Origin: Thaumasiovibrio subtropicus
Lineage (GTDB): Bacteria; Pseudomonadota; Gammaproteobacteria; Enterobacterales; Vibrionaceae
DNA length: 64,000 nucleotides
Reading direction: 5' to 3'
Assembly: GCF_019703835.1 (NCBI RefSeq)
Contig: NZ_AP023054.1
Location: 2,727,580 to 2,791,579, forward strand
Below the pieces are notes generated by a model, which did no database searches, was not told the origin of the DNA, and was given only the letters and a program-made list of their open reading frames with translations. Both the position numbers and the translations under genes were made by a program. Positions 46,366 to 56,331 of this stretch are shown here, one piece after another. Each line of letters begins with the position of its first letter. The first letter of the stretch is position 1.

Positions 46366-48474
46366 TTATTTACGCACATTTAAATAATTCAGGTAAGCGT
46401 TACGTAATCGTTGGATGTTTGCTTCAAAATAACTTGGAGACATACGGTTTCGGTTGAGGTAGCGTCGCTCCAAACGATTTTGCATTCGGATACGATTACC
46501 CAAGCCCGTATTCAGATTGTTATGACTATCGCCAATACGCGTTTGAATCGCATACTCAAACTCATCCATACCTCTTACCTGCACATAACCCGGCTTCATG
46601 TCCCGATTAAAGGTCAGAGGAATGGTGACACCCAAAGTTAAGAACTCTTCTTCTTCGCTCTTCAAGTAGCGCGCAGTGATTTTAGTATCACCAACCCAGT
46701 GATTACTATAAACGCTGTACCCTTCATCGCCACTAAAATAACGCCCGGTTTCAAACTGACCTTGCCAATTAAATTGTGGCAAGTTCAAGGTATAACTATA
46801 AAGCTCTGTCTCTCGATTTTTGATGTATCGACCTCGGCTGTCATAACGGTCTTTCGGCTCCCACTCAGAAACCTGTAAGCCCAGTGTATGCATCCCTTTA
46901 GGCGAGTTCCACACCGTCTCATTCAACCAACCATCGTAAGTACCAAACGAACGTCCTGCACTAAACTGACTATAAATATTAAAAGGCAAACGGAAAGTTT
47001 GGTGGATCATTACGCGGTCAATTTCATTCTCATGACGACCTGATGCCCACAGTTTTCCGTCATCATAGTCATCACTGTTCGACAAGGGAGTAAAGTGACG
47101 CACATCAATCGCCGCACCATACCAAAGCGGCAAATAAGCATTGGTTGCTAGCGCCAGAGAATAATCAAAGAAGCCATATTCGGTCGCCAATGCGTGATAC
47201 AAAGATGGGCCCGCCACCACTTGCAAACGACCAAAGCCCGAAGCCTGTTTCTCACCACGCCAGTTTGTACTCTCAATGCGCTTACTTAGACCCATAGTAG
47301 CAAACTGCGTCGATGAGCACGGCACACCACTGAGCAAAAATTCTCTAAAGCAGGCGGCATTAGTCTCAACAGCCACCATGGGGACGTCATTCGCACGTAG
47401 AATGACTTCGATATCATTAACGTCGGACTCACTCGAAGAGTGTGAGGCGACAATCCCTAGCGCCACACCCAAAGCATCGGCTTTGTTGTGGTTATATCGG
47501 CGATCTTCCAACGCGATGACGTTAATAGTCTTACCGCTCTCAAGCGCTCGCTCCCCGAGTCGAACATTCAAAAAGCCTTCATCCAGCAGTGCATCGACAA
47601 GCGCTGCATCAGACGCTGCTTCTGCTTGAGAAAATTCAACCACCAAATTCTCTTCGATGGTTATCTCCTCTTGCAATGTTTCGTAACGTTTGTTCCGGTC
47701 TCTCCCTACCAGAGGAATTGACGCGTTCAAGTTCCAAACGTTCGTATCACTATCGTGTGAAGAATAAATTTGGTACTGCAGTCCCAATTGAGAATCCAAA
47801 GGCAGCAAGCCTTCCGGTGTAAAAAGCCTAATGGCTGCATTAAGCTCTGCTGAGTCATACTCGCCAACTACCTGTGCAAAGGAAAAAGGTTGATACTCGA
47901 AACCGGCAAATACACCATTCATTGTGTCTGCTGCCATTTCTGATTGACCATACCCTGCAGAAACTCGGACTGGAAATGCGCTAAAAGTTTTGTCCGCAAC
48001 AATGTATTTCGCATCATAGTTGCTCGCTGCGCCACCTATATCTTGCATACCAACAGCAACATGAACCCCAGCTAACTCGTAAACAAAAGGTATCTGAACC
48101 TTTAACGATGCAGACAGATCGCGAATACCGCAACCAGGGTCAAAATAGATATTGCAATCATAAGTCTCAGTGACAACTCGTCCAACACCTTCCACTCCTG
48201 GCATAAAACCTAATGCACCCACCCAATTATCCAAGTCGGCAATAGTACCGTACCGACGATCTCCCTTTCCTTTCGGTAATCCTTTCCCGTAAGAGAAGTT
48301 GAGATCGCCAAAATCAACCACCTGTGCATTAGGCACGTTGATAAGGCCAGTAAAACTCTGGTTACTCATGAATTGCTCTACATGAGCAGAAAGAGGAAGG
48401 CTAATCATTGAGCATGCAATGCTCAAGAGAGGTACACGAAAAGATCTGCCTTGAAGATTTATCACGGCCAACAT
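46366..48474 (-). CDS. YjbH-family outer-membrane protein
   Basis: 702-residue protein of the YjbH/DUF940 family: LINVPNAQVVDFGDLNFSYG at the start of the mature region, ADTMNGVFAGFEYQPF, and a C-terminal beta-barrel-like part with alternating hydrophobic strands ending in GNRIRMQNRLERRYLNRNRM. The N-terminal stretch RVPLLSIACSMISLPLSAHV is a signal peptide. YjbH proteins usually accompany YjbEFG in exopolysaccharide operons. Here the gene stands alone with its own terminator, so its partners are elsewhere or absent. Role in export of a polysaccharide is inferred from the family. Confidence 0.85.
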   Translation of the reverse strand: MLAVINLQGRSFRVPLLSIACSMISLPLSAHVEQFMSNQSFTGLINVPNAQVVDFGDLNFSYGKGLPKGKGDRRYGTIADLDNWVGALGFMPGVEGVGRVVTETYDCNIYFDPGCGIRDLSASLKVQIPFVYELAGVHVAVGMQDIGGAASNYDAKYIVADKTFSAFPVRVSAGYGQSEMAADTMNGVFAGFEYQPFSFAQVVGEYDSAELNAAIRLFTPEGLLPLDSQLGLQYQIYSSHDSDTNVWNLNASIPLVGRDRNKRYETLQEEITIEENLVVEFSQAEAASDAALVDALLDEGFLNVRLGERALESGKTINVIALEDRRYNHNKADALGVALGIVASHSSSESDVNDIEVILRANDVPMVAVETNAACFREFLLSGVPCSSTQFATMGLSKRIESTNWRGEKQASGFGRLQVVAGPSLYHALATEYGFFDYSLALATNAYLPLWYGAAIDVRHFTPLSNSDDYDDGKLWASGRHENEIDRVMIHQTFRLPFNIYSQFSAGRSFGTYDGWLNETVWNSPKGMHTLGLQVSEWEPKDRYDSRGRYIKNRETELYSYTLNLPQFNWQGQFETGRYFSGDEGYSVYSNHWVGDTKITARYLKSEEEEFLTLGVTIPLTFNRDMKPGYVQVRGMDEFEYAIQTRIGDSHNNLNTGLGNRIRMQNRLERRYLNRNRMSPSYFEANIQRLRNAYLNYLNVRK

Positions 48475-48531
48475 CCTTGTAAAGAAAGAGATAAATAGTT
48501 ATTGAGGTATTATTTCATTTTATCAAGGAAT

Positions 48532-48557
48532 AAAAAAGGCACCTACTGGTGCCTTTA
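48532..48557 (-). terminator. Terminator of the lipoprotein gene at 48574
   Basis: AAAGGCACC/GGTGCCTTT stem with TACT loop and a T6 run on the minus strand. Confidence 0.85.
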
Positions 48558-48573
48558 AACAAAAATGATGAAA

Positions 48574-49473
48574 TTAGCTATCGTTACTACCAGCGCCGCC
48601 GTCACCACCAGTACCACCAGTACCACCCGTTGGCGGTTTAGGCGGTTCTACGGGCTTACCGTCTGAAGGGTTGTCAACCGCATCAGTTACCTCGGAAGGT
48701 AGATCGGCTGCTGAATCCGCATTTGCGGCTGCATTAAACACGTCTTCTTTCGCAAATGATTCGGTTAAATCCACATAGATCAACCCGCCCTGTGGGGAAG
48801 TTGGATAGTTTGGATTTTTATTTACGACATCTTCTGCAGTCACTTTTGCAACATTAGCAATTTCAGCGACCGACTTACCACCTTGTGCGACCAACGCATC
48901 AGAAAGCACGGTTGTTGTTGCAAGTGCTTTCGCCTTTTGCGCTGCTGGGAGGGCATTAATCACAGCTTCCGGATTTTGTAGAAGCGCTTGTACTGAACCA
49001 GTACTGTTAACGATATCGCTTAAGCCAAGCTTCTCAAATACCTCTAACGCTTTTTGCTCATCATATGCCTCATCGCCTAGCTCTTTCGCAATCAAAGTAC
49101 TAAATGGCGTCGCTGCCGCCTCTTCACCTTTTGCAAATAGCCCTTTTGGTGCAGTGTACGCCGCGCGTGACATGTCTTTGCCGTTTGAAACATCAACCGC
49201 ACCATCAGCGCCTGTAAACGTCACTGAACATGTTTCTGGTTTCTCAACAAAAGTGCCTGTTACAGCCACTTTGCCATCTTGACCTGACTTTCCTGGACGC
49301 GTTACTGAGCCGTCATCACACGTCACAACAGCATCCATGCCACGAACGGCTGGGTCAAACGCTTGCACAGATTTGGTCGGTGTAGGTGGCGCTGGTGCCG
49401 GGTCATCACTATCTAAAAAACACCCTGATAACATCACACTGGTTACCAAAGTAGCTAACATTGTTTTTTTCAC
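48574..49473 (-). CDS. Lipoprotein with Gly-rich C-terminal tail (1)
   Basis: About 299 residues from GTG 49473, which follows AAGGAGACGGTA; the frame reaches further upstream but without an RBS. The lipoprotein signal TMLATLVTSVMLSGC has Cys followed by FLDSDDPAP. The body has FDPAVRGMDAVVTCDDGS (short beta domain) and a helical region (EEAAATPFSTLIAKELGD, then repeated Ala/Asn segments). The C-terminus PPTGGTGGTGGDGGAGSNDS is a low-complexity tail shared with three other lipoproteins in this window. Function unknown. Confidence 0.82.
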   Translation of the reverse strand: MKKTMLATLVTSVMLSGCFLDSDDPAPAPPTPTKSVQAFDPAVRGMDAVVTCDDGSVTRPGKSGQDGKVAVTGTFVEKPETCSVTFTGADGAVDVSNGKDMSRAAYTAPKGLFAKGEEAAATPFSTLIAKELGDEAYDEQKALEVFEKLGLSDIVNSTGSVQALLQNPEAVINALPAAQKAKALATTTVLSDALVAQGGKSVAEIANVAKVTAEDVVNKNPNYPTSPQGGLIYVDLTESFAKEDVFNAAANADSAADLPSEVTDAVDNPSDGKPVEPPKPPTGGTGGTGGDGGAGSNDS

Positions 49474-49840
49474 TACCGTCTCCTTAGCTGTAAAACAAAT
49501 AGCCGTACTCAATGAGTTTTCAAAGAAAACCCAACCTAACCAACAAGAAATAAGCACTCAAAAAGCAGTCGCTATCCGTGTTGTAAAAAGCACAGCAAAA
49601 CAATCATACAAATTATGAACGCGAACAAAGCATTCACAAGAAAAAGATGTTATCACTATCTATAAACAGATGGCACATTAAATTTATATGTTTTCAGCAA
49701 ATTAGCCCTACAGTTCGCACTTTAAAACCTGAAATGAGATAGAGGTGTTACAAGTTATCGCTTTTATTTGTTGACAACATAATTAATCACGACAAAATTG
49801 CCTTACTATTTAATCACGAGGATAAAGCAGACCTAATATT

Positions 49841-50386
49841 ATGAACACATTTGACGTATCTGACCTTATAAGCGTTTTTAACCAGCAATTTTTAGCCACC
49901 TATAATACTCAACTCATTGCAGGTGATAATGAGCCTCTCTATATGCCCGCAAATAACGAAAATGCATTTCATCAAGTTATATTTGCACACGGATACTTTT
50001 CTTCCGCCTTACATGAAATAGCGCACTGGTGCATTGCAGGCGACCAAAGACGCATGCTCGTTGACTACGGATATTGGTACGAGCCTGATGGGCGGACTGA
50101 GGCGCAGCAAGCTCAATTTGAAATTGTAGAGATAAAACCACAAGCAATAGAGTGGGTTTTAAGCGCTAGCTGTGGAAAACCGTTTAGAGTCAGTTGTGAT
50201 AATTTAAGTGGCGCAGAGGTCAATCGCCACCAGTTTACTGAAAGAGTGCTAGATCAAGTCCATTCTTATCTTGAAAGCGGCCTTCCTAAGCGCGCAGAGC
50301 AACTCAGTCACGCGTTAAGAGATTTTTATAAGATCGATAAGTTAGAGATATCTCGATTCATCAATCTAGAATGGAATCCAAATTAG
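49841..50386 (+). CDS. epmC: Elongation factor P hydroxylase
   Basis: Hydroxylates the beta-lysyl modification on EF-P. 181 residues. The iron-binding LHEIAHWCIAGDQRR and DYGYWYEPDGRTEAQQ are the family signatures; FRVSCDNLSG follows. ATG 49841. Between the divergent lipoprotein gene and sixA; monocistronic. Confidence 0.92.
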   Translation: MNTFDVSDLISVFNQQFLATYNTQLIAGDNEPLYMPANNENAFHQVIFAHGYFSSALHEIAHWCIAGDQRRMLVDYGYWYEPDGRTEAQQAQFEIVEIKPQAIEWVLSASCGKPFRVSCDNLSGAEVNRHQFTERVLDQVHSYLESGLPKRAEQLSHALRDFYKIDKLEISRFINLEWNPN

Positions 50387-50580
50387 AAGTATAAATAGTT
50401 GGACAGGTATTTATTTCAAGATTCCCGTTTCACTTTGAATTACTCCATATGCTACATACCACACCATCACACTTTGCCATCAACTCGAAGCGCTAACTCA
50501 CTTCTTATCCATGCATATTGTGTGGTGAGGGATCGAGAATTTAAAAACACACAGCACTTAATAGAGGTGTTAAGTACAAA

Positions 50581-51051
50581 TTATGCCGATATAGATTCTA
50601 TCCAGGCTAATACGCTCTGATCTGTGTGTGTATTATATTCAATACACGCTACTGTTGATGTCGGGAACATAGGTGGTGACATTTCAGGTACCAGCTCTGA
50701 GGTCAAATAACCAACAAGCGGTAAATGAGAAACCAAAATCATACATTCCAAGTTCCTTATCGCCACTGTCGCTTTAATCAGCGCAGATACCGTTTCCGGA
50801 TCACCATAGGGGGTAATCATCTCTTCGGTTTCTACGCTCTGCGCTGACAAGTAGGTATTCACTGCCCGCCATGTTTGCTCAGCGCGTAAGTAGGGACTGA
50901 CCATTGCCAGATCAACCTTCTCGATCCCTTTTTCTACCAGATACTGCCCCATTTTAATGGATGCCAGACGACCACGTTCAGTCAAAGGCCTAAGCGGGTC
51001 CGTGTGAGCAAAGGTCTGAGCTTCACCATGGCGCATTATGAGTATTTGCAT
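50581..51051 (-). CDS. sixA: Phosphohistidine phosphatase SixA
   Basis: 156 residues from ATG 51051 (MQILIMRHGEAQ), where the catalytic RHG motif occupies residues 7-9; a frame extended by 33 codons exists but has no homology to the family. RPLTERGRLASIKMGQYL, SPYLRAEQTW and the second catalytic His in LVSHLPLVGYL are typical of SixA. SixA removes phosphate from the nitrogen-PTS protein NPr or from ArcB-type domains. Confidence 0.92.
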   Translation of the reverse strand: MQILIMRHGEAQTFAHTDPLRPLTERGRLASIKMGQYLVEKGIEKVDLAMVSPYLRAEQTWRAVNTYLSAQSVETEEMITPYGDPETVSALIKATVAIRNLECMILVSHLPLVGYLTSELVPEMSPPMFPTSTVACIEYNTHTDQSVLAWIESISA

Positions 51052-51237
51052 GTAATCGTGTCCGGCTATATGAGATCTCACTGCTAATGCTACCAGCGGA
51101 ACTCTGTCATGGTAAAGCATTGGTTTGCCAGTAAGCGTTATCCCCGTCATAATTAAGAATTATATAAATGTGAAAGTACTGTCACATTTTACTTATCTCG
51201 TCATTGTGATGACGTTCTGAGATTGAAAAGGTTCCCT

Positions 51238-53967
51238 GTGCACGTTAGCCCCAACGATAGTAAACAGTATCAGCACCTCGTTCTCGACAATCAACTTCGA
51301 GTCCTCCTTGTTCATGATAGTGATGCAACTCGGTCTGCCGCCGCACTTTCTGTGGAAATCGGCCACTTTGATGACCCAGAAGACCGCCAAGGAATGGCGC
51401 ACTTCCTAGAGCACATGCTGTTTTTAGGCACTGAAAAGTATCCTAAAGTGGGTGATTTCCAGTCTTTTATCAATTTGGCTGGGGGAAGTAACAACGCCTG
51501 GACTGGTACTGAAAATACAACTTTCTTTTTTGATGTTAGACCAAATGCATTTGCTGAAGGGCTAGATAGATTTGGACAATTCTTTACCGCACCACTGTTC
51601 AATAGCGATGCGGTTGACAAAGAACGCAATGCGGTTGATTCAGAATACAAACTCAAGATAAGCGATGACACACGTCGCATTTATCAAGTCTATAAAGAAA
51701 CCATCAACCCATTACACCCGTTTAGCAAGTTCTCCGTCGGCAGCCTATCAACACTCAATGATCGCCCCAACCAATCTGTGCGTGACGACTTAATTGCTTT
51801 TTATCAACAGAACTACTCCTCTCATCGAATGGGGCTCGTTTTAATGGGTCCTCAGCCCTTAGAGCAACTCGAAAAGTTTGCGCTAAGCTATTTTAACGAC
51901 GTCCCCTTTAATAACACTCATTCGACGCCTATCTCGGTCCCCTTTTTGACAGAGAGAGAGCAAGCGAAGTTTATCCGAGTCGAACCAATAAAAGATGTTC
52001 GCAAACTCACTCTTTCGTTTGCGCTACCTAACATCGATGAGCATTACAGAGTTAAACCGCTCTCTTACATCGCGCACTTGATTGGCTATGAAGGTCCAGG
52101 CAGCCTTATGTCTAGCCTAAAATCTCAGGAACTTATCAATGCGTTGGCTGCCGGAGGCGGTCTTTCAGGTTCAAACTTTCGAGAATTCACCATTAGCGTT
52201 AATTTGACGCCAAAAGGACTCAGCCGCATAGATGAAATCGTCGAAGAGATATTTTCATATATCGCGAGAGTGAGAACAACAGGGTTACAATCGTGGCGAT
52301 ATGATGAGAAATGCGCAGTGCTTGAATCTGCATTCCGATTTCAAGAGAAATCCCGCCCTTTAGACACCGTCTCCTATTTGGTGCTTAACCTACTCAATTA
52401 CGCGCCCGAAGATATTGTTTATGGCGATTACATGATGCAAGCCTATGACGAAGGGCTCATCATTGGCTTGCTTGATTTACTCATCCCAGCAAATATGCGA
52501 CTTACCATGGTAGCCAGAGGTGTCGAAACGGATAGGGTCGCTAAATGGTATGATACACCTTATGCCGTTGAACCCTTTACACCGTTACAACTAAAAAAGT
52601 GGTCCAACGCAATGCTGAGCCCTCAGCATCAGTTACCGACACAAAACCCCTTTATCACTGAGTCTCTCGACCCAAAACCTATTGAAGATAGTGCAGGTGA
52701 GCTGCCAACACTCCTTCAAGAACTCCCTGGGTTTCGATTATGGCACAAACAAGACAGTGAGTTTCACCTCCCAAAAGGTGTCATGTATATTGCGATCGAC
52801 AGCCCTGCCGCGGTGGCATCCGTCCGAAGCATTGTCAAAACGCGACTTTGCGTTGAAATGCTGCTTGAGGCGTGCAATGAGGCGGCATATCAAGCAGAAA
52901 TCGCAGGGTTGGGTTACAACCTCTATGCCCACCAAGGCGGCGTCACCCTGCAACTGTCTGGTTTCTCTCAGAAGCAGCCACTTTTATTGCAACTACTCTT
53001 AGACAAGTTTACCCGTCGAGACTTCAATGAAGAGCGCTTTCATTTCATCAAAGCGCAAATGACACGGAACTGGCAAAATGCCACAAAAGAGAAACCAATT
53101 TCTCAGCTGTTTAATACTCTCTCTGGGTTGCTCCAGCCCAACAACCCTCCATATGCGGAGCTTTTGCGAGAGCTCGAGACGATTACTCTTGAGGAGCTGC
53201 CATCATTTGTTGAGTCGATTCTCTCTGAGCTCCACATTGATGCGTTTATCTATGGCGACTGGTTAAAAAGTGATGCACTCAAGATTGCAGAAACACTCAA
53301 AGACACCTTTCGCGTTATCGATCAAAAATATGGAGAAGTTGAGCGCCCACTACATCGATTAGAAGGACTAGGGACAGGGTTACATGAGCTGAAAATAGAT
53401 CATGATGATTCGGCCATCTTGGTTTACTACCAATCACCCAATAAATCTCCAAAGGCCGTGGCTACATACACTTTAGCCAATCACTTAATGTCAGCGACCT
53501 TCTTCCACCAGCTAAGAACCAAGCAGCAACTTGGTTATATGGTAGGCACCGCTAACATGCCGTTAAATCGTTATCCCGGCATCATCTTCTATATTCAAAG
53601 TCCATTGAAAGGAACAGAAGACCTTCACTATGCGATTGACGAGTTCATTAATGCCTTCGCCCTCGAGTTACTAGAGCTAAGTGACGAGCAGTGGGAAAGC
53701 AGCAAGGCAGGACTTATTGCGCAAATTTCAGAACCCGACACAAACCTTCGTGCACGTGCTCAACGCTATTGGGTTGCCATTGGTAACAAAGATACCGAGT
53801 TCAACCACCGACAAAAAGTTGCTGATTCGATCCGCTCGTTACAACGCATTGACATGATAAAATTTGTTGTCGAAACCCTTAAACCTCGATCAGCAGATCG
53901 TATCATCATGTATTCACAAGGAAAAAAGCATCATGAACTAGGCTCATTAAATCACTGGGAGGTATAA
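51238..53967 (+). CDS. Insulinase-family zinc peptidase (M16A, pitrilysin-like)
   Basis: About 909 residues from GTG 51238 (AAAAGG 6 bases upstream; a TTG five codons earlier is also in frame). The inverted zinc motif H-x-x-E-H is in GMAHFLEHMLFLGTEKYP, with the downstream Glu in NAVDSEYKL. Two M16 halves are visible (second around IDHDDSAILVYYQSPN with LRTKQQLGYMVG). No signal peptide is evident, so it is possibly cytoplasmic, unlike E. coli Ptr. It degrades small peptides. Monocistronic, opposite to sixA. Confidence 0.92.
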   Translation: MHVSPNDSKQYQHLVLDNQLRVLLVHDSDATRSAAALSVEIGHFDDPEDRQGMAHFLEHMLFLGTEKYPKVGDFQSFINLAGGSNNAWTGTENTTFFFDVRPNAFAEGLDRFGQFFTAPLFNSDAVDKERNAVDSEYKLKISDDTRRIYQVYKETINPLHPFSKFSVGSLSTLNDRPNQSVRDDLIAFYQQNYSSHRMGLVLMGPQPLEQLEKFALSYFNDVPFNNTHSTPISVPFLTEREQAKFIRVEPIKDVRKLTLSFALPNIDEHYRVKPLSYIAHLIGYEGPGSLMSSLKSQELINALAAGGGLSGSNFREFTISVNLTPKGLSRIDEIVEEIFSYIARVRTTGLQSWRYDEKCAVLESAFRFQEKSRPLDTVSYLVLNLLNYAPEDIVYGDYMMQAYDEGLIIGLLDLLIPANMRLTMVARGVETDRVAKWYDTPYAVEPFTPLQLKKWSNAMLSPQHQLPTQNPFITESLDPKPIEDSAGELPTLLQELPGFRLWHKQDSEFHLPKGVMYIAIDSPAAVASVRSIVKTRLCVEMLLEACNEAAYQAEIAGLGYNLYAHQGGVTLQLSGFSQKQPLLLQLLLDKFTRRDFNEERFHFIKAQMTRNWQNATKEKPISQLFNTLSGLLQPNNPPYAELLRELETITLEELPSFVESILSELHIDAFIYGDWLKSDALKIAETLKDTFRVIDQKYGEVERPLHRLEGLGTGLHELKIDHDDSAILVYYQSPNKSPKAVATYTLANHLMSATFFHQLRTKQQLGYMVGTANMPLNRYPGIIFYIQSPLKGTEDLHYAIDEFINAFALELLELSDEQWESSKAGLIAQISEPDTNLRARAQRYWVAIGNKDTEFNHRQKVADSIRSLQRIDMIKFVVETLKPRSADRIIMYSQGKKHHELGSLNHWEV

Positions 53968-54182
53968 ATACACATTTATTGAGAATATTGAAATTTACAT
54001 TAAATATTTAATAGGAATCACAATTCATAAAAACAACACCCTATTGACATACTTGTAGCACTAAGACACATGCTAACCTTTTCTTGCTTGTGTTGGCTCA
54101 ATTCATCCATCCAACTGAGTATTGCTGCGAGGGAATGCAGTACGCAGCATTTTTCATTAATGCTAGGTTAGTAGGGATATAT

Positions 54183-56060
54183 ATGTACACAAAAAAAACG
54201 GCACTTGCAGCGTCAGTGTTTGCTGCATTACTCGGCCTATCTGCTTGCTCAGACTCTGACGGTGTTACTCAGACTGGGCCAGTAGCACCTCCAGCGGCCA
54301 AAGAGTTCTCAACGGTTATCTCGCTAGTCGTACCTGACAGCAATGGTAACCCTGTTTCTAATCTCCAAAACGGTAAAGCGAAGATTTCTGTCAATGCTGG
54401 AGCCGCCGCCTCTGCTGCGTCTGAGTCAGTGCGTGTTGTGGATGGTGATGGAAAAACGCTCACTGAAGTGGCAATCCCAACTAATGGCGTAGTTGCGTTA
54501 GCGCTCGCGTATGACGAAGGGGCATTTGATAATGGTGTGACGGTTCAGATAGACTTTGTCGTCACTGCAGATGGCAACTTCTCAAACAAAGTCACTGTTT
54601 CTGTGGATAAAGCGGCGGCAGAATCCGGCACGATTACCGCTACAGTTCCTTTAACGTCAAAAACTTTTGATGCCGCGGCTGAAAATATTGCGATTGCCTC
54701 AGCAGAAGAAGTCACCACCGCAAGCACAGATATCACTGTTGATACTGAGGAAAAAACTGCGGTCATTACCGTACCCATCGCATCAGTGACACCTAAACTA
54801 GAAGAAGGTGATCTCGCAAGCGTTAACAAAGGTGCGACTGCTTCTGTCTCAATTCCAGCAAACACAACTCTGATCGCCAAAAATGCTGCAGGTGAAACCG
54901 TCGTCGTCTCCGGAGCACTTTCTACCAACGTTTCATACTTCTCAGCTGACCCGGATAACGCAGCGGAAGAAGAGAAATCGCCATTAAATCAATTCCCTGG
55001 CGGTTTAGAACCAGCCAGTGTCGCTAACTTTGACGATGGCGAAGAAGGTGGTTCGTTCATTAGTGCTGGCTTTGTTGCTATCGAGATCGAAGATGAAGCT
55101 GGCAACTTGGTAAAAGAATTCTCAACTGGCGGCGACGAAGAATCTAAACCCGTCGAAATCACTTTCACTGTTCCAGCTGGTACAAAAGATGAAAATGGCA
55201 ATGAAGTCGGGGAAGGCAGTGTCATTCCATTCTGGAGCTATGATGAAACAGCAGGAGAGTGGAGCTACGAAGGTGATGCAACCTTGGGTGCAGCAGATGC
55301 AGATGGCAACTTCCCTGCCGTTGTGAGTGTCAATCACCTCTCTTACTTCAACTTAGACTACTTTGGCCGAGACCGCTGTAAGATTCAAATGACGGTTAGC
55401 GACAGCACTGGTGAAACGAATGAAAATCTGTCACTGAGTATGCGTCGAGCAAGCGGTGGTTGGCAGAAGTACAAAACCACGTATGACAATAGCCCTAATA
55501 TAACGTTAGTTCGTGTCCCACCTTATACAGGCACACTGAAAATGGGACTGGCAGGTACATCAACCTCTAACATTTCTAGCCTTGTAATCACAGACGCAAA
55601 TGGTAATGCGCTAGATAACGGAACATTAGAGAATGGCACAGTCTCTGGGCTAAATTACTGTGGCGGTAGCGAAGGACAACGAGATCGCCTGATCAACTAT
55701 GCGATAACTCTCGATGTCACTCCTCTTCCAAGTTTTGACGTAGACTTTACTATTGTCGACCGTTGTAATAACGCAAGCCTTGAAACCCAACAACCTGGTT
55801 ACGTTTATATCTATACCAGTGAAGGTAGCTGGGTAACTTGGCGTTATACAAGTGCAAGCGCACCAGTTAAGGCAAACTTGAAACAGGGTGATTACCGAGC
55901 TGACGCGTATGTTTGGGATGTTGAAAACTTTACCTATGATACTATCTCAACAACATTCAGCGTCGACTCTAACTCCAATGTTGAACTTGTTCGTTCTGTA
56001 ACTTGTGAAGGTGGCACCGGCGGTACAGGTGCTGGTGACGACAACAACAACGATTCATAA
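54183..56060 (+). CDS. Large lipoprotein with Gly-rich C-terminal tail (2)
   Basis: 625 residues from ATG 54183 (TAGGGATAT upstream). Lipobox in ASVFAALLGLSAC, then SDSDGVTQ. The body holds several beta-sandwich-like segments: a Big-like stretch (SNGNPVSNLQNGKAKISV region), SFISAGFVAIEIEDEAGN, IPFWSYDETAGEWSYEG and HLSYFNLDYFGRDRC, followed by two repeated C-terminal modules each opening with an R-C pair. The end CEGGTGGTGAGDDNNNDS is the low-complexity tail shared with its neighbours. Clear paralogue of the next gene. Likely surface- or periplasm-facing; function unknown. Confidence 0.85.
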   Translation: MYTKKTALAASVFAALLGLSACSDSDGVTQTGPVAPPAAKEFSTVISLVVPDSNGNPVSNLQNGKAKISVNAGAAASAASESVRVVDGDGKTLTEVAIPTNGVVALALAYDEGAFDNGVTVQIDFVVTADGNFSNKVTVSVDKAAAESGTITATVPLTSKTFDAAAENIAIASAEEVTTASTDITVDTEEKTAVITVPIASVTPKLEEGDLASVNKGATASVSIPANTTLIAKNAAGETVVVSGALSTNVSYFSADPDNAAEEEKSPLNQFPGGLEPASVANFDDGEEGGSFISAGFVAIEIEDEAGNLVKEFSTGGDEESKPVEITFTVPAGTKDENGNEVGEGSVIPFWSYDETAGEWSYEGDATLGAADADGNFPAVVSVNHLSYFNLDYFGRDRCKIQMTVSDSTGETNENLSLSMRRASGGWQKYKTTYDNSPNITLVRVPPYTGTLKMGLAGTSTSNISSLVITDANGNALDNGTLENGTVSGLNYCGGSEGQRDRLINYAITLDVTPLPSFDVDFTIVDRCNNASLETQQPGYVYIYTSEGSWVTWRYTSASAPVKANLKQGDYRADAYVWDVENFTYDTISTTFSVDSNSNVELVRSVTCEGGTGGTGAGDDNNNDS

Positions 56061-56081
56061 TTCTCAACGCACGTGCACTAC

Positions 56082-56106
56082 AAGGCATGCTTCGGCATGC
56101 CTTTTT
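56082..56106 (+). terminator. Terminator of the lipoprotein gene at 54183
   Basis: AAGGCATGC/GCATGCCTT stem around TTCG-like loop with T5. Confidence 0.85.
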
Positions 56107-56331
56107 AATCGCCATAGAAAACACCTTCACCATCAAACATTCCCAACAAAAATAACCAACCAAAGTTATTAACATTAATATGAGTCGGTATCCACTTTTT
56201 ATAGTTACTGAACGAAGATCATTTTTTACAACACAAAATGTATGATAATTTCAACACCTGGTGACTTTTGTCACATTTATTTATTGTATTTATTAGTTTT
56301 CTTTCATTCATAACAAGGCAATACGGATATC

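Noticed and set aside
50399..50620. 73-codon frame between epmC and sixA
   Set aside because: Starts just after epmC without RBS and overlaps sixA; composition is not protein-like.
54545..54928. Long minus-strand frames within the lipoprotein genes
   Set aside because: Antisense shadows caused by the Ala/Thr/Ser/Val-rich coding sequence of the real genes.
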